Assembly (NCBI GenBank): GCA_021200315.1
Contig: JAJQGU010000025.1
Coordinates: forward strand, 1 to 59,912
Source: Akkermansiaceae bacterium
GTDB taxonomy: Bacteria; Verrucomicrobiota; Verrucomicrobiia; Verrucomicrobiales; Akkermansiaceae
DNA: 59,912 nt
Direction of reading: 5' to 3'
Program-made: the position numbers and the translations under genes
Notes under the pieces: generated by a model
Seen by the model: only the letters and a program-made list of their open reading frames with translations
What the model was told of the DNA's origin: nothing
Databases searched by the model: none
Shown: positions 45,497 through 55,138 of the stretch, piece by piece
How the letters are laid out: each line of letters starts with the position of its first letter
How positions within the stretch are numbered: position 1 is the first letter of the stretch

Positions 45497-46613
45497 GTGC
45501 TGAACTCCCGTCGATGGATAGTGTGTCTGTGGATATTGATCGTCCTCTGCTTTCTCAGCGTGATCGTATGCGCCTTCAGCCCTACGATATGGCTTGACGA
45601 GGCGTTTACGCTCGGCTTGATCAGACATGACATGGCCGATGTGATCGGTCTGACGGCGCAGGATGTACATCCGCCGTTGTATTACCTGATGCTGAAGATG
45701 GCGGAGGATCTGTTTTCGTGTGTTTCCGGCACGTTTGCTTTCAGGGCGGCCGTCGCGAAACTCTTTTCCGCAGCCGCCTTCGCGGCGACGGCGGCGCTCT
45801 GCTGGGTGAAATTCAGGCGGGAGGAAACGAAGGGCTTCAAGGGTGTCGGAGAACTATTGGATATCTGATATAAACATGGGTAGTATATGGTCATGTGTCG
45901 TCTATGCGTTTCCGTTCATTTTTGCGGTGATTCCCGTCGTCATGCTGACCATTCTTCAGAGGAAAGAAAACCGGAAGGAGCTATTGTATCTGCTGAGCGG
46001 AGCGGCGATACCGGCGATGACATTTGCGGTCGGTGTGGCGGTGTCCGTGATCATTTGTCCTATACTTGTCAACCGGTACATGGTTCCCGGTCTTTTCTGC
46101 CTGTGGATAAGCGTATTGATGTGCTGGCGCAGGATGCACGACAGGCAGAAAGCGATTGTGGCCGGGATCATCGTATGCGGCTGTGTGATGTTCGGAGCGG
46201 AGTTTTTCATTGGAGAGCGCGCGGAGCGCCAGCGGACGGAAGAATCATTGGCGTTTTTCAGTGCTTTGGAGAAAGACAGCATAGTCTGTGTAAGCGATGA
46301 CGAACACGTCCGAGATGTGGTGGCCGCCTATATGGATGATAGGGAGGTGTACTGTGTGACGGACGGTCGATACACCTTGAGAGACTTGTGGCAAAGCGTG
46401 TTTCCCAATCTGAAGGTAAGAAATTATGAATTTATCACGGAGGCTTTGAGGAAAGGGCGGACAGTCTATCTGATGAGAGCGAATGCGGAGCCCGACGTTT
46501 CCTTGTGGGAGAGTGTGGCCGTGATAGACCCGTTGGGAGAATTGGATTTTCGTGAAGGCCGTGCTCATTTAATCATGCGCCTCTGCAAGCTTTCCCCCCG
46601 TGCCGTGGATTGA
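45497..46613 (+). pseudogene. Broken GT39/ArnT-like membrane glycosyltransferase
   Basis: Two overlapping frames read as one damaged gene. The first (45497-45868, GTG start) has the N-terminal GT39 pattern: a membrane helix, then PTIWLDEAFTLGLIRHDM and DVHPPLYYLMLKM, where the Asp-Glu is catalytic in the family. The second (from about 45843 to 46613, shifted by one base) has the late membrane helices with NRYMVPGLFCLW and a soluble tail. The middle helices are missing, so an internal deletion with a frame change at about 45835-45880 is likely. Together they make about 375 residues against about 500 in intact relatives. Base composition is less GC-rich than ychF. Confidence 0.7.
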
Positions 46614-46676
46614 GGAACCGAGCATTTTGTTTCAAGGGAGAGGCACTTTACACTTCCCCTTGAGGCGCCGGTCATG

Positions 46677-46682
46677 TATACT
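46677..46682 (+). promoter_or_regulatory. ychF -10 box
   Basis: TATACT, 9 nt before the ATG at 46692. No good -35 at the usual distance. The longer ORF start at 46674 overlaps this box and is rejected. Confidence 0.5.
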
Positions 46683-46691
46683 CTCTCCGTT

Positions 46692-47813
46692 ATGTTGCAG
46701 GCAGGCATCGTGGGGCTTCCCAATGTGGGGAAATCGACTCTTTTCAACGCAGTGACGCGTTCCCGCAAAGCGGAGGCGGCCAATTATCCCTTCTGCACGA
46801 TCGAGCCGAATGTGGGCATGGTCGAAGTGCCGGATGCACGTCTGGCTGTGCTGTCCGAGTTGAGCAAGAGCGAGCGCATTGTACCTGCGGCCATTGAATT
46901 CGTGGATATCGCCGGTCTTGTAAAGGGGGCGGCCGAAGGAGCAGGGCTGGGCAACAAATTCCTCTCCAACATTCGTGAAACGGACGCCATCGTGGAGGTG
47001 GTCCGCTGTTTCGACAATGACGACATCATTCACGAACTGGGATCCGTGGATCCCGTCCGCGATATCGGCATTATCAACGACGAACTCATTCTCGCTGATC
47101 TTGCGGCCATGGAAAAGCGGCGGGAAAGCCGCATCAAGAGGGCGCGCGGAGGGGACAAAGAGGCAAGAGCGGAAGTGGATCTGATCGAGAAGATACTCCC
47201 TCACCTCGACGCCGGCCGCCCCGCCATTACGCTCGGCCTTTCGGAAGATGAGGGCAGGCTGCTGCACGGCTTTCATCTGCTTTCGGACAAGAAAATCATC
47301 TTTGCCTGCAACGTGAGCGAAGACGAACTTGCCGGCGCCGTGAAGGAGCCCGACTCGCATCCGCACGTTTCCGCCGTTCGCCGATATGTGGCGGCAAGCC
47401 ACAATGCCGAGGCTATCGTAATTTCCGCCCGCATAGAAGAGGAGCTTGCCGAGCTTTCCCCCGAGGATGCGCGCGAGTTCCTGCGCGAGCTCGGCGCTGA
47501 AGATTCCGGTGTGAGCGATCTCATCCGGGCCGTCTATCGCCTGCTCGGTCTGCGCACTTATCTTACTACCGGGACGAAGGAGACAAAGGCTTGGACCATC
47601 CCCGCAGGAGCCAAGGCTCCCCAAGCCGCCGGCGTGATCCACACCGACTTTGAACGCGGCTTCATTGCGGCTCAAGTGGTCTCCTATGAAGACCTCGTGG
47701 CCTGCGGCTCTTTGACCCGGGCTCGGGAACAGGCCAAGCTCCGCATCGAAGGGAAAGATTATGTGGTGCAGGACGGCGATGTCATTGAGTTCCGCTTCAA
47801 TGTGTCCAAATGA
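46692..47813 (+). CDS. ychF: Ribosome-binding ATPase YchF (OLA1)
   Basis: 373 aa from the ATG at 46692 ([18 protein letters not shown]). Obg-family P-loop protein that prefers ATP. G1 GLPNVGKST, switch [12 protein letters not shown]3 [20 protein letters not shown], a coiled-coil insertion, and a C-terminal TGS domain ending [18 protein letters not shown]. Universally conserved, ribosome-associated. The stop overlaps the next start (ATGA). Confidence 0.97.
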   Translation: MLQAGIVGLPNVGKSTLFNAVTRSRKAEAANYPFCTIEPNVGMVEVPDARLAVLSELSKSERIVPAAIEFVDIAGLVKGAAEGAGLGNKFLSNIRETDAIVEVVRCFDNDDIIHELGSVDPVRDIGIINDELILADLAAMEKRRESRIKRARGGDKEARAEVDLIEKILPHLDAGRPAITLGLSEDEGRLLHGFHLLSDKKIIFACNVSEDELAGAVKEPDSHPHVSAVRRYVAASHNAEAIVISARIEEELAELSPEDAREFLRELGAEDSGVSDLIRAVYRLLGLRTYLTTGTKETKAWTIPAGAKAPQAAGVIHTDFERGFIAAQVVSYEDLVACGSLTRAREQAKLRIEGKDYVVQDGDVIEFRFNVSK

Positions 47814-48544
47814 CACCATGTCTCTATCCGAGTCAGGCTCATCATCCCGTCGTTCTTCTGCATGGCAACCTCGGCGGCGCCGAAGACTGGGCAGGCTGCC
47901 TGTCTGCCTGGGATGGGACGGGGCTCGACTGCCGGGCTGCGGATTTGTGGTCTCTCCCTAAATCGGCTCGCCGCAGCCTTGAAACCGCAGGTCTCGCCTT
48001 GACCGAGACCGCTCCGCAGGGAGCAATTCTTGTCGGCTATTCTCTGGGGGGACGGCTTGCCCTGCACGCTTTCGCCGCCGAGCCGCAGAAGTGGCGTGCG
48101 CTGATTCTCCTTTCCGTTCATCCGGGATTAAAGCACGAAAAAGAACGCGCCCGACGTTTGGCGGCCGATCGCATGTGGGCCTCCCGATGTCTGCGCCTCG
48201 CTCCAGCGGATTTCATCACCTTGTGGAACCGACAACCCGCTTTGAGAAACTCCGGCGCCGGACCGCGTCCTCATTACGATCCCCGTATGGTTGCTCCGGC
48301 ATTTGATGCGTGGTCGCTGGGAAGGCAGCGGGATTTCCGCCCTCTCTTGCACTCTTTGCCCGTTCCTCTTCTTTGGCTTGTGGGGGAACGTGATGAGAAA
48401 TTCAGGGCATTGGCGCGGGAATGCCGCCCCGACGCCGCCGTTGAAGTGCCCGGTGCAGGACATCGCCTGCTCGAAGAGAGCCCTGCCCGCACGGCGCAGC
48501 TGATTGCAGAATTCATTCTTTCTATTTCGTGTTCGAAGAATTAA
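47810..48544 (+). CDS. Alpha/beta hydrolase, MenH-like
   Basis: 244 aa. Oxyanion motif VVLLHGNLGGAEDW, nucleophile elbow GYSLGGRLALHA, Asp in LVGERDEKF and catalytic His in PGAGHRLLEESP. The pattern and length fit MenH (menaquinone intermediate SHCHC synthase), but no other men gene is here and the family is broad, so the substrate is open. It overlaps ychF by 4 bp and comEC by 16 bp: a tightly packed operon. Confidence 0.8.
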   Translation: MTPCLYPSQAHHPVVLLHGNLGGAEDWAGCLSAWDGTGLDCRAADLWSLPKSARRSLETAGLALTETAPQGAILVGYSLGGRLALHAFAAEPQKWRALILLSVHPGLKHEKERARRLAADRMWASRCLRLAPADFITLWNRQPALRNSGAGPRPHYDPRMVAPAFDAWSLGRQRDFRPLLHSLPVPLLWLVGERDEKFRALARECRPDAAVEVPGAGHRLLEESPARTAQLIAEFILSISCSKN

Positions 48545-50661
48545 GAACACAGTCAAGGGTGAGGGCTCCTCTTCGTCGTTTTCTGGCGAAAAATCCCCTG
48601 TGCGCGCCGCTGTCCGCTCTTGTCTGCTCCTTGGCCGGTTCGTGGTTCATAGCCGTTGCCGCATTGGCCGTGGCCATTCCTCTGTTTTGCGGTCTGCGCC
48701 GAATCGCTCTCTGCAGTCTTCTGGCAGGGGTGTATGGATGGGAATTCCAGCACTTCCGAAACGAAGAGAATACGCGGATTCAGGCTGTCTGGCTCGATCC
48801 GGAGCGCGCGGCTCTCGAAATCACGGGCAGCGTCGTCCGCACGCTTGGAAGCTCGGTGATCCTGGAAGATTCCGGAACGGGACGCCGCATTGAAGTCTCA
48901 GGCGGCAGTGCCTTCCCAGAAATGCATGAGGGCGAACGGTGGCGCGTGGAGGGCATTCCGGAGAAAATCCGCAACTCGCCCTTTCCCGGATCCTTCGACA
49001 AACGAAGTTGGCTTGCCGATATGAATTGCCTCTGCCATTTGGAAGCCTACCGGGCTGAAAAGGCGGACGACGGCACGCCGTTCTCCAAGTTCCTTGCGGG
49101 CTCCAGGTACATCCGCCGTTGGCTGGCCTCCGCATTGGGGCGCGGCGTGGATACGAACACCCCCGGCTACCAGACGCTCGTTTCGCTCGTACTTGGGGAA
49201 AAGAGTCTTTCCTCCCCTGAAACCATCGAAGTTTTCCGCCGCTGCGGTTGTCTGCACGTCTTTGCCGTAAGCGGTCTGCACATGGGATTAGCCGCCCTGC
49301 TTGCCGCCCTCTTTTTCCGAGTCCTGCGCTGTTCTCCGCGCCTATCCGACGCACTCACGCTCGTGCTGCTCGCTCTTTATCTATATATCACTGGATTTCC
49401 CGTATCCGCCGTTCGGGCCTTTGTCATGATCGCCGTGCTCTTGGGCGGGCGTTTGCTGCGCAGGCAGAGCTCTCCCGTCAATGTCTGGTGTTCCGCGGCT
49501 TTCCTCATCCTTCTCGTCGATCCTAGACAACTGACTTCGGCCGGCTTTCAACTTTCCTTCGTTCTGTACGCCGTCGTGGTGTTCGGCTCGCTGTGGACAT
49601 TGCGGGGAGCCGCCTGGTGGGCTCCGGATGATTATATACCCTTCCGCATTCGCACGCGCATGGAGCACATTCGGTCCGCCACGGATTCATGGTGCCGGGG
49701 ACTCGCCGTCGTGTCCCTTCTGGCCTGGATGTGTTCGTTGCCGCTGACGGCCTGCCACTTCCGCACGATCAACCTTTTCGGATTTGCCATCAACATCCTG
49801 ATCGCGCCGCTTCTGCCGTGGATTATGGGTCTGGGGCTTTCGTCGCTCGTTCTCTCGTGGATTCCCAGCATGGCCATCCATCTCAACAAGGCTGCTTGGC
49901 TGAGCGCCTCTCTCCTCTTTCGTCTGGCGGAATATCCCGCTTCACAGCCAGCCAGCTACCTGCCGATAGAAACGCCTCCCCCGGCCGATACAGTACAGAT
50001 TTTCGTCTTCCCATACGGAGGGCATGCCTGCCTGCTGGGTTCTCCCGGTCTGCTGATCGATTGCGGCACGAAGAGCGACGCACGCCACCGCCTTCTCCCC
50101 GCACTTTTTGCCAAAAACAGCCATCCTGCGGCCTTCCTCGCCACGCATGCCCACAACAGCCAGATAGGCGGCCGGAACCTCATCCTGGCCCGCTATCCGA
50201 AAATCCATCGGCTTGCCGCTCCGGAAGCCGGCTCCTCTCCCTTGAACTTTGACACGAATGCCGGCCGTTTCACTCTTTATCCGCCAAGGAGCCTGCCCGG
50301 GCGCATCGTGGCCGACGACGCCTCGCCCGTTGTCCTTTGGGAGCGGGATGGACGGCGCCTTCTATTCGCCGGGGAAGCTCCTCTCCCGACGCTGCTGCAA
50401 CTCCCCGAAGAAGCCCGCCGCGCCGATGTGCTCGTAATCGGCATGCACACATGGAACAACGCACTCGATCGCGAATGGATCCTTTCCACAGGAGCCGCCG
50501 CAGTTTATCTCTTGCCGCCCTCCGGCGGCTTTTCCCCCTCCCGTCGCCAAAACGCCGCCGCCGCACAGGCTGTGGAGCTCAAGCCGGAGAGTTTCACCAC
50601 TTTCCGCCTTTCCGAACAGCCGAAGGGGAAAAGGATTGACTTGGGAGAGAGCCTCCCATAG
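48529..50661 (+). CDS. comEC: ComEC/Rec2 DNA-uptake channel with degenerate metallo-hydrolase tail
   Basis: 710 aa from a GTG start. N-terminal membrane helices, an OB-like DUF4131 region (LEITGSVVRTLGSSVILE), the Competence domain with FAVSGLHMGLAALLAAL and helices to about residue 480, then a beta-lactamase-like tail. In the tail the usual HxHxDH is THAHNSQIGG: the two His remain but the Asp-His pair is Ser-Gln, so metal binding is doubtful. ComEC moves single-stranded DNA across the inner membrane during transformation. No other com gene lies here. Confidence 0.9.
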   Translation: MFEELRTQSRVRAPLRRFLAKNPLCAPLSALVCSLAGSWFIAVAALAVAIPLFCGLRRIALCSLLAGVYGWEFQHFRNEENTRIQAVWLDPERAALEITGSVVRTLGSSVILEDSGTGRRIEVSGGSAFPEMHEGERWRVEGIPEKIRNSPFPGSFDKRSWLADMNCLCHLEAYRAEKADDGTPFSKFLAGSRYIRRWLASALGRGVDTNTPGYQTLVSLVLGEKSLSSPETIEVFRRCGCLHVFAVSGLHMGLAALLAALFFRVLRCSPRLSDALTLVLLALYLYITGFPVSAVRAFVMIAVLLGGRLLRRQSSPVNVWCSAAFLILLVDPRQLTSAGFQLSFVLYAVVVFGSLWTLRGAAWWAPDDYIPFRIRTRMEHIRSATDSWCRGLAVVSLLAWMCSLPLTACHFRTINLFGFAINILIAPLLPWIMGLGLSSLVLSWIPSMAIHLNKAAWLSASLLFRLAEYPASQPASYLPIETPPPADTVQIFVFPYGGHACLLGSPGLLIDCGTKSDARHRLLPALFAKNSHPAAFLATHAHNSQIGGRNLILARYPKIHRLAAPEAGSSPLNFDTNAGRFTLYPPRSLPGRIVADDASPVVLWERDGRRLLFAGEAPLPTLLQLPEEARRADVLVIGMHTWNNALDREWILSTGAAAVYLLPPSGGFSPSRRQNAAAAQAVELKPESFTTFRLSEQPKGKRIDLGESLP

Positions 50662-50664
50662 AAT
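50636..50664 (+). promoter_or_regulatory. Promoter of the lipoprotein gene at 50682
   Basis: TTGACT (50636-50641), a 17-bp spacer and TAGAAT (50659-50664), inside the end of comEC. The ATG follows after 17 nt. Confidence 0.65.
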
Positions 50665-50681
50665 GAGCGCTCAGAAACGGA

Positions 50682-51377
50682 ATGCTTCATTTCCCTTATT
50701 TGCCTGTCTGCCTGTCTGCGCTGTGCGCCTTGGTCTGCTGCACGCCGGAAAGAAGCATTGTAGACGACGATGATACCACGTCCGGTGAAAGCGGGGAAAC
50801 GATGGAATCGCAGCAATTCAACCGCAATCGCCAAGTGTCTTTGGAGGAACACTTTTTAGGGAACTACGACAGAAGCGCGCATACAGTGAAAGGAAAGGAC
50901 GGAGTTCCCCAGACTGTGATCGACAAGTCGAGCAGCTTTCAAGGGAAACAATACAACATGGGGGGGAGTCCCTTTGCCCTCACGGAGGCCGATGAAGAAA
51001 AAAAAGCGGTCAATCGCCGGATTTTTGACGCTTCAGACAAAAGATTCAAGAAAAAAGCCTGGGGGGGGAGCCGCTCAAACAATCAGTTTTCGAAAGACTT
51101 GCAGCCTGATTTCATGAAAGAGGGCAAGGGAGTCGCCCGGGAGGAATGGAGCGGGAGCGGGAAAAAAATCAACCGGAAAAGCGCAGACGAGGGGAATCTC
51201 GCCTATGATCCCGGAGGAGAAAACATCGATACTTCAAAACGCGACGGAATCATTGAAGAAGGGATTGAACGGGGCAGAAGAACGGGCGAGAAGATCAAGA
51301 TCGTGCCCTATCGTGCTCAGCAGAAGCGCACTGTGGAAGACGTCCGGGAGCTTCTCGGAAGAAAGCCGGGGGAATAA
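50682..51377 (+). CDS. Predicted lipoprotein, highly charged, unknown function
   Basis: 231 aa. Signal with lipobox near ALVCC (MLHFPYLPVCLSALCALVCC). The mature part is hydrophilic and probably largely disordered, rich in Lys, Arg, Glu, Gly and Ser, with no recognisable domain; the C-terminal 40 residues are more regular (IIEEGIERGRRTGEKIKIVPY). Not a known family to me. A near-consensus promoter lies in the end of comEC. An eight-G tract (51061-51068) occurs in the gene. Confidence 0.65.
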   Translation: MLHFPYLPVCLSALCALVCCTPERSIVDDDDTTSGESGETMESQQFNRNRQVSLEEHFLGNYDRSAHTVKGKDGVPQTVIDKSSSFQGKQYNMGGSPFALTEADEEKKAVNRRIFDASDKRFKKKAWGGSRSNNQFSKDLQPDFMKEGKGVAREEWSGSGKKINRKSADEGNLAYDPGGENIDTSKRDGIIEEGIERGRRTGEKIKIVPYRAQQKRTVEDVRELLGRKPGE

Positions 51378-51389
51378 ACCCGTTTGCCC

Positions 51390-51992
51390 ATGAATTTCCT
51401 TTCGACCACCATTCTCCTGATTATCGTGCTCGATCCGATTGGCCTGGCAATCATGATGCCGGCTCTCACGCGGCATGTGCCGGCATCCCGCGTGCCCAGC
51501 ATCATCGTGCGCGAGATGGTGATCGCTCTGCTGGTTCTCCTGTTGTTTCTCTTTGCCGGCAACTACCTCCTGCAGATACTCGGCCTTGAACGAGCGACGC
51601 TCAATATTTCCGGCGCGGTGGTACTCTTTCTCATCGCCCTGGGAATGGTGTTCCCGGGATTTGCCCAGGCCACTTCGGCGGAGAACGATATTGATGCCGA
51701 CCGTGAACCCTTTATCGTGCCGATTGCCGTGCCTCTGTTCGCCGGCCCGAGCGGCATCGCCGTAGTGATGCTCCATGGCGCTCAGATAGAGAATGTCACA
51801 GGATTTTTGCTTTTTACGGGGAGCCTTCTGACCGCTTGGCTGTGCAGTCTAGTCATCGTGCTGACCGGCCCGAAGCTTCTGAAAAGACTGGGGCGGCGGG
51901 GCGCCATCGCGCTGGAGCGCCTCGTAGGCATTCTGCTGATCCTGATCTCAGTGCAGATGTTCTTTGACGGCCTGCACATCGCCTCCATTTAG
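51390..51992 (+). CDS. MarC family (UPF0056) membrane protein
   Basis: 200 aa from the ATG at 51390; a TTG two codons upstream is the alternative. Six membrane segments. LIIVLDPIGLAIMMPALTRHVP in the first helix and the central PIAVPLFAGPSGIAVVML are the paired MarC signature (usual DPxGxxP and PLAxPLLAGPGxI). Function of the family is unproven; it is no longer thought to be a multidrug pump. It starts 12 bp after the lipoprotein gene. Confidence 0.87.
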   Translation: MNFLSTTILLIIVLDPIGLAIMMPALTRHVPASRVPSIIVREMVIALLVLLLFLFAGNYLLQILGLERATLNISGAVVLFLIALGMVFPGFAQATSAENDIDADREPFIVPIAVPLFAGPSGIAVVMLHGAQIENVTGFLLFTGSLLTAWLCSLVIVLTGPKLLKRLGRRGAIALERLVGILLILISVQMFFDGLHIASI

Positions 51993-52342
51993 GAGAATCG
52001 CCCGCCTGCATTCCCGGAAGAAATGCGCAGCTCCCGCTCCAAGAGGAGACTTTCAAACGCGAGTCGTTTTCCGGAACACCGCATTTGACATCCTCAGCGC
52101 GGAAGAGGATTGCGGCGAAAGCACCGAAGGCGGCCGAGGCATCGAGACAGCGGCCGCATTCTCCAGCGAGAGACACGGCGCACAGGGAGCTCACCCTTGC
52201 AGAGGGAGATGAGAAGCCACTCTCCAAGACAACGAGCCCCGCCCTGTCATCGATGAACGGGTGCGGGGAAGTTACGAATACCGACGTCCAAGCGCGACGA
52301 AGCCGTTTTCGTCCTGCCGCGGCGGCATCATGAGTGCGTTGT
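51993..52342. other. Intergenic region between convergent marC and bactofilin genes
   Basis: 350 bp at a convergent junction. Short open frames on both strands have no recognisable content or start signals. No strong terminator was found. I see nothing definite in it. Confidence 0.4.
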
Positions 52343-52663
52343 TCAGCCGATCTCCGTGCGGCCGCGAAGCTGAGCTCCTTCCTCCATCGAAAGCGTGCGG
52401 GTGGTCACGTCGCCGATGAGAACTGCCTGTTTCTTGAGAGAGCAGCGTTCGGACTGAACCTTGCCCTCCACGTGTCCATAGATGCGGACATCGCCGGCGG
52501 TAATGTCACCTTTGATATCCGCCAGCTCACCGATTGTGACGAGACCGTTGTCAGAAATGATCTCCCCTTCGATTTTGCCGTCGATATGCATGTCGTTCTG
52601 AAAACGAATCGTTCCCTTGATCTCGATGCCGGACGCCAAAAAGTTGGTGATGTTTTCGCTCAT
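52343..52663 (-). CDS. Bactofilin
   Basis: 106 aa. Polymer-forming cytoskeletal protein of the DUF583 family: a right-handed beta-helix of short repeats (GIEIKGTIRF, DMHIDGKIEGEI, ADIKGDITAGDV, YGHVEGKV) with very short tails. Bactofilins act in cell shape and localisation at the inner face of the membrane. It starts 13 bp after frr, so it is expressed with pyrH and frr. Short tails suggest a minimal polymerising core without a membrane anchor. Confidence 0.9.
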   Translation of the reverse strand: MSENITNFLASGIEIKGTIRFQNDMHIDGKIEGEIISDNGLVTIGELADIKGDITAGDVRIYGHVEGKVQSERCSLKKQAVLIGDVTTRTLSMEEGAQLRGRTEIG

Positions 52664-52676
52664 GATGGTGGTTTGG

Positions 52677-53243
52677 TTAGATGGTCATAATCTCCTTGTC
52701 CTTGGCTGCGAGATGTTCGTCGATCGTCTTGATGAACTTGTCCGTCAGCTTCTGGATCTTATCCTCCAATACGCGCTGACCGTCTTCAGTCACCACGTTC
52801 TCCGACTTGAGTTTTTTGGCGCCGTCCATCCCCTCGCGGCGGATGGCGCGCACGCGTACGCGCCCGTCTTCGGCAAGTGATTTGACGTATTTGGCCAAGT
52901 CGATTCTGCGCTCCCGGGAGAGCTCGGGAATGGGGAGGCGTACGGAGCGGGCGTCAATCACCGGATTGAGATTCAGCCGGCTTTCGCTGATGGCCCGCTG
53001 GATGTCGTGGAGGGTACCCGGATCGAAAGGCTGAATGAGAATGCTGCGGGCGTCGGGCGTGCTGATCACGGCCATGCTCTTCAGTTTCATATTGGAATTG
53101 TAGCTGGCCACGTGCACGTCGAGGTTTTCGACCAGAGAGGGGGAAGCCTTGCCGGTGCGCACGCCGCCGAATTCTTTGAGCATGTGCTCAAGAGCCGTTG
53201 TCATCTTTTCTTCCGTTTCGAAGAGGAGTGTTTCTGCGTCCAT
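52677..53243 (-). CDS. frr: Ribosome recycling factor
   Basis: 188 aa. A three-helix bundle with a small beta domain, shaped like tRNA; with EF-G it splits post-termination ribosomes. LKEFGGVRTGKASPSLVENL, DARSILIQPFDPGTLHDIQRAI, and PIPELSRERRIDLAKYVKSLAEDGRVRVRAIRR are the standard motifs. It starts 18 bp after pyrH, the common pyrH-frr pair. Confidence 0.97.
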   Translation of the reverse strand: MDAETLLFETEEKMTTALEHMLKEFGGVRTGKASPSLVENLDVHVASYNSNMKLKSMAVISTPDARSILIQPFDPGTLHDIQRAISESRLNLNPVIDARSVRLPIPELSRERRIDLAKYVKSLAEDGRVRVRAIRREGMDGAKKLKSENVVTEDGQRVLEDKIQKLTDKFIKTIDEHLAAKDKEIMTI

Positions 53244-53261
53244 GATGTCTGTGAGTTTGTT

Positions 53262-53990
53262 TTAGGAAATGATCGTGCCGATGCGCTCTCCGAGCAGGGC
53301 GCGCGTAATATTGCCGGGTTCGTGCATGTCGAATACGACAATGGGCTTTTTATTGTCCATGCAAAGGGTGAAGGCCGTTGAGTCCATGACCTTCAGCGAG
53401 CGGGCGATGCATTCCTGGTAGGAGATCGTGTCGAAGCGGCTGGCCGTGGGCACCTTTTTCGGATCGGCATCGTACACGCCGTCCACCGAAGTGGCCTTCA
53501 TCACCACTTCCGCATTGATCTCACTGGCTCGAAGAGCCGCCGTGGTGTCGGTGGAGAAAAACGGATTGCCCGTACCGGCGGCGAAGATCACGATCTTCCC
53601 GTTTTCCAGCTCCCTCCTGGCATTCAGACGGATAAACGGTTCGGCCACATTCTTCATTTCAATGGCGGACTGCACAATGCAGCCGGCTCCGGCGCGCTCG
53701 ATGGAGCTCTGCAGGGCAAGCGCGTTCATGACGGTCGCCAGCATGCCCACGTAGTCCGCCGTGGCGCGATCCATGCCCCGCACACTTGCCTTGGCGCCCC
53801 GCCAGAAGTTCCCGCCCCCGACCACAAGCCCGATCTGAAGCCCGGCCTGACGCTGCGCACAGGCGATTTCTTGGGCGATGCGCGTCACAATCTCGGGGGA
53901 GATGTTGTCCATGCTCCCAGGGGCTCTGAGAGCTTCTCCGCTGAGTTTCAGAAGAATCCGTTTGTACGAGCTTACAGAATCATTCGCCAT
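53262..53990 (-). CDS. pyrH: Uridylate kinase
   Basis: 242 aa. UMP to UDP kinase of the amino-acid-kinase fold, hexameric and regulated by GTP/UTP in bacteria. [58 protein letters not shown] and [15 protein letters not shown] are all present. First of pyrH-frr-bactofilin; the mscS gene ends 61 bp upstream on the same strand and may read into it. Confidence 0.97.
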   Translation of the reverse strand: MANDSVSSYKRILLKLSGEALRAPGSMDNISPEIVTRIAQEIACAQRQAGLQIGLVVGGGNFWRGAKASVRGMDRATADYVGMLATVMNALALQSSIERAGAGCIVQSAIEMKNVAEPFIRLNARRELENGKIVIFAAGTGNPFFSTDTTAALRASEINAEVVMKATSVDGVYDADPKKVPTASRFDTISYQECIARSLKVMDSTAFTLCMDNKKPIVVFDMHEPGNITRALLGERIGTIIS

Positions 53991-54051
53991 GAGAAGAGAA
54001 TCGCGTGCGGCTTTAGATTGGCATGATTTTTCTCAAAAGAAAAGCCCAAAA

Positions 54052-54948
54052 TCAAATCCGCCCATTCTTTTGGACATCACGTCCGGGCGCGGCGTCCGCC
54101 CCAACGGGCGTTTCCTCGTTCTGAACGGGAGGAGAAGGGGAAATCCGCACCGTACGGATGGGGAAGGGAATGTCGATCCGCTCCTTTCGGAATTCGCTCA
54201 AGAGACTTCGGGCGAAATCGAAACGGGCTCGGGCGTAATCCGGTGTGCGGCACCAGACACCCACGTGGACAGCAAGAGAGGAATCGGCAAAGCCGACGAA
54301 CTGCACAACGGGAGGAGGATTTTTCAAGAGCAGCTTCTGCCCGTCGGCAATGCGGCGGATGAGCTCCTCGACTTGAGCGAGATCCGCGGCGTAATCCACG
54401 CCTATGTCGAAATCGCACCGGCGCAGGGAATCCTCCGTCATGTTCTGGACGGGGTTTTTGATGAACGATTCGTTGGGGATGCGTACGAGAGAATTGTCCG
54501 CTCCTCTGATCTTCACCGAGAGCAGGTCGATGGATTCCACGCTGCCGCTGTATCCCTGTACCTGCACCCAGTCCCCCAGCTTGATGCTTTTTTCTCCCAC
54601 GAGAAAAACGCCGCTGATGAGATTGGAGAGCGAGGTCTGCGAGGCGAAACCGACGGCGATGCCGGCGACGCCGGCCGCTCCGAGAATGCTCACCACATCC
54701 ACGCCCAGCACAGAAAGCGTCTGGATTCCTGAAAAAACCCAGACGAGCGTCATGATGGTGTTTCCCAGCAGAGAGGCCATCTGCCGATTCAGCGAACGGT
54801 GAAGTATGGGGGGAATGATCTTTCGGAGAACGCGGACGATCGCGCAGGTGGCCGCCACGAGCAGAATCGCGGTGAGCCACCGCGACAGCGCCGCGTGTTC
54901 CCGGAGAAACGCCGTCCAGTCAAAGATCGATTCCAACCATTCCCGCAT
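54052..54948 (-). CDS. mscS: Small-conductance mechanosensitive channel, MscS family
   Basis: 298 aa from the ATG at 54948 (MREWLESIFDWTAF); upstream in-frame codons pass through the promoter. Three membrane helices, then the pore helix with Gly/Ala spacing (SILGAAGVAGIAVGFASQTSLSNLISGVFL), the beta domain (LGDWVQVQGYSGSVESIDL) and the alpha/beta vestibule. Opens on membrane tension to release solutes. Length equals the minimal E. coli MscS. TATTCT lies 7 nt before the ATG. Confidence 0.92.
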   Translation of the reverse strand: MREWLESIFDWTAFLREHAALSRWLTAILLVAATCAIVRVLRKIIPPILHRSLNRQMASLLGNTIMTLVWVFSGIQTLSVLGVDVVSILGAAGVAGIAVGFASQTSLSNLISGVFLVGEKSIKLGDWVQVQGYSGSVESIDLLSVKIRGADNSLVRIPNESFIKNPVQNMTEDSLRRCDFDIGVDYAADLAQVEELIRRIADGQKLLLKNPPPVVQFVGFADSSLAVHVGVWCRTPDYARARFDFARSLLSEFRKERIDIPFPIRTVRISPSPPVQNEETPVGADAAPGRDVQKNGRI

Positions 54949-55122
54949 GTCTGAAAGAATACTCCATCTCCTCCGGAGAAACGAGAGAAAATCGGGTCTT
55001 ACACGGGAGAACCTGCTCCGGCCGCCGAAGAGAAATATCCTGCGGCCGCCTCCCGTCGGGAGCGCGGGGCGCAAATCCTCTCCGTAGCCGGAAAACATGC
55101 TTGCTTCCCGAAGGAGGAAGTT

Positions 55123-55128
55123 TAGACT
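55123..55128 (+). promoter_or_regulatory. Promoter of the SAH-hydrolase-like operon
   Basis: TAGACT, with TTGCTT (55101-55106) 16 bp upstream, 10 nt before the ATG at 55139. Confidence 0.45.
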
Positions 55129-55138
55129 GAATGAAGCC

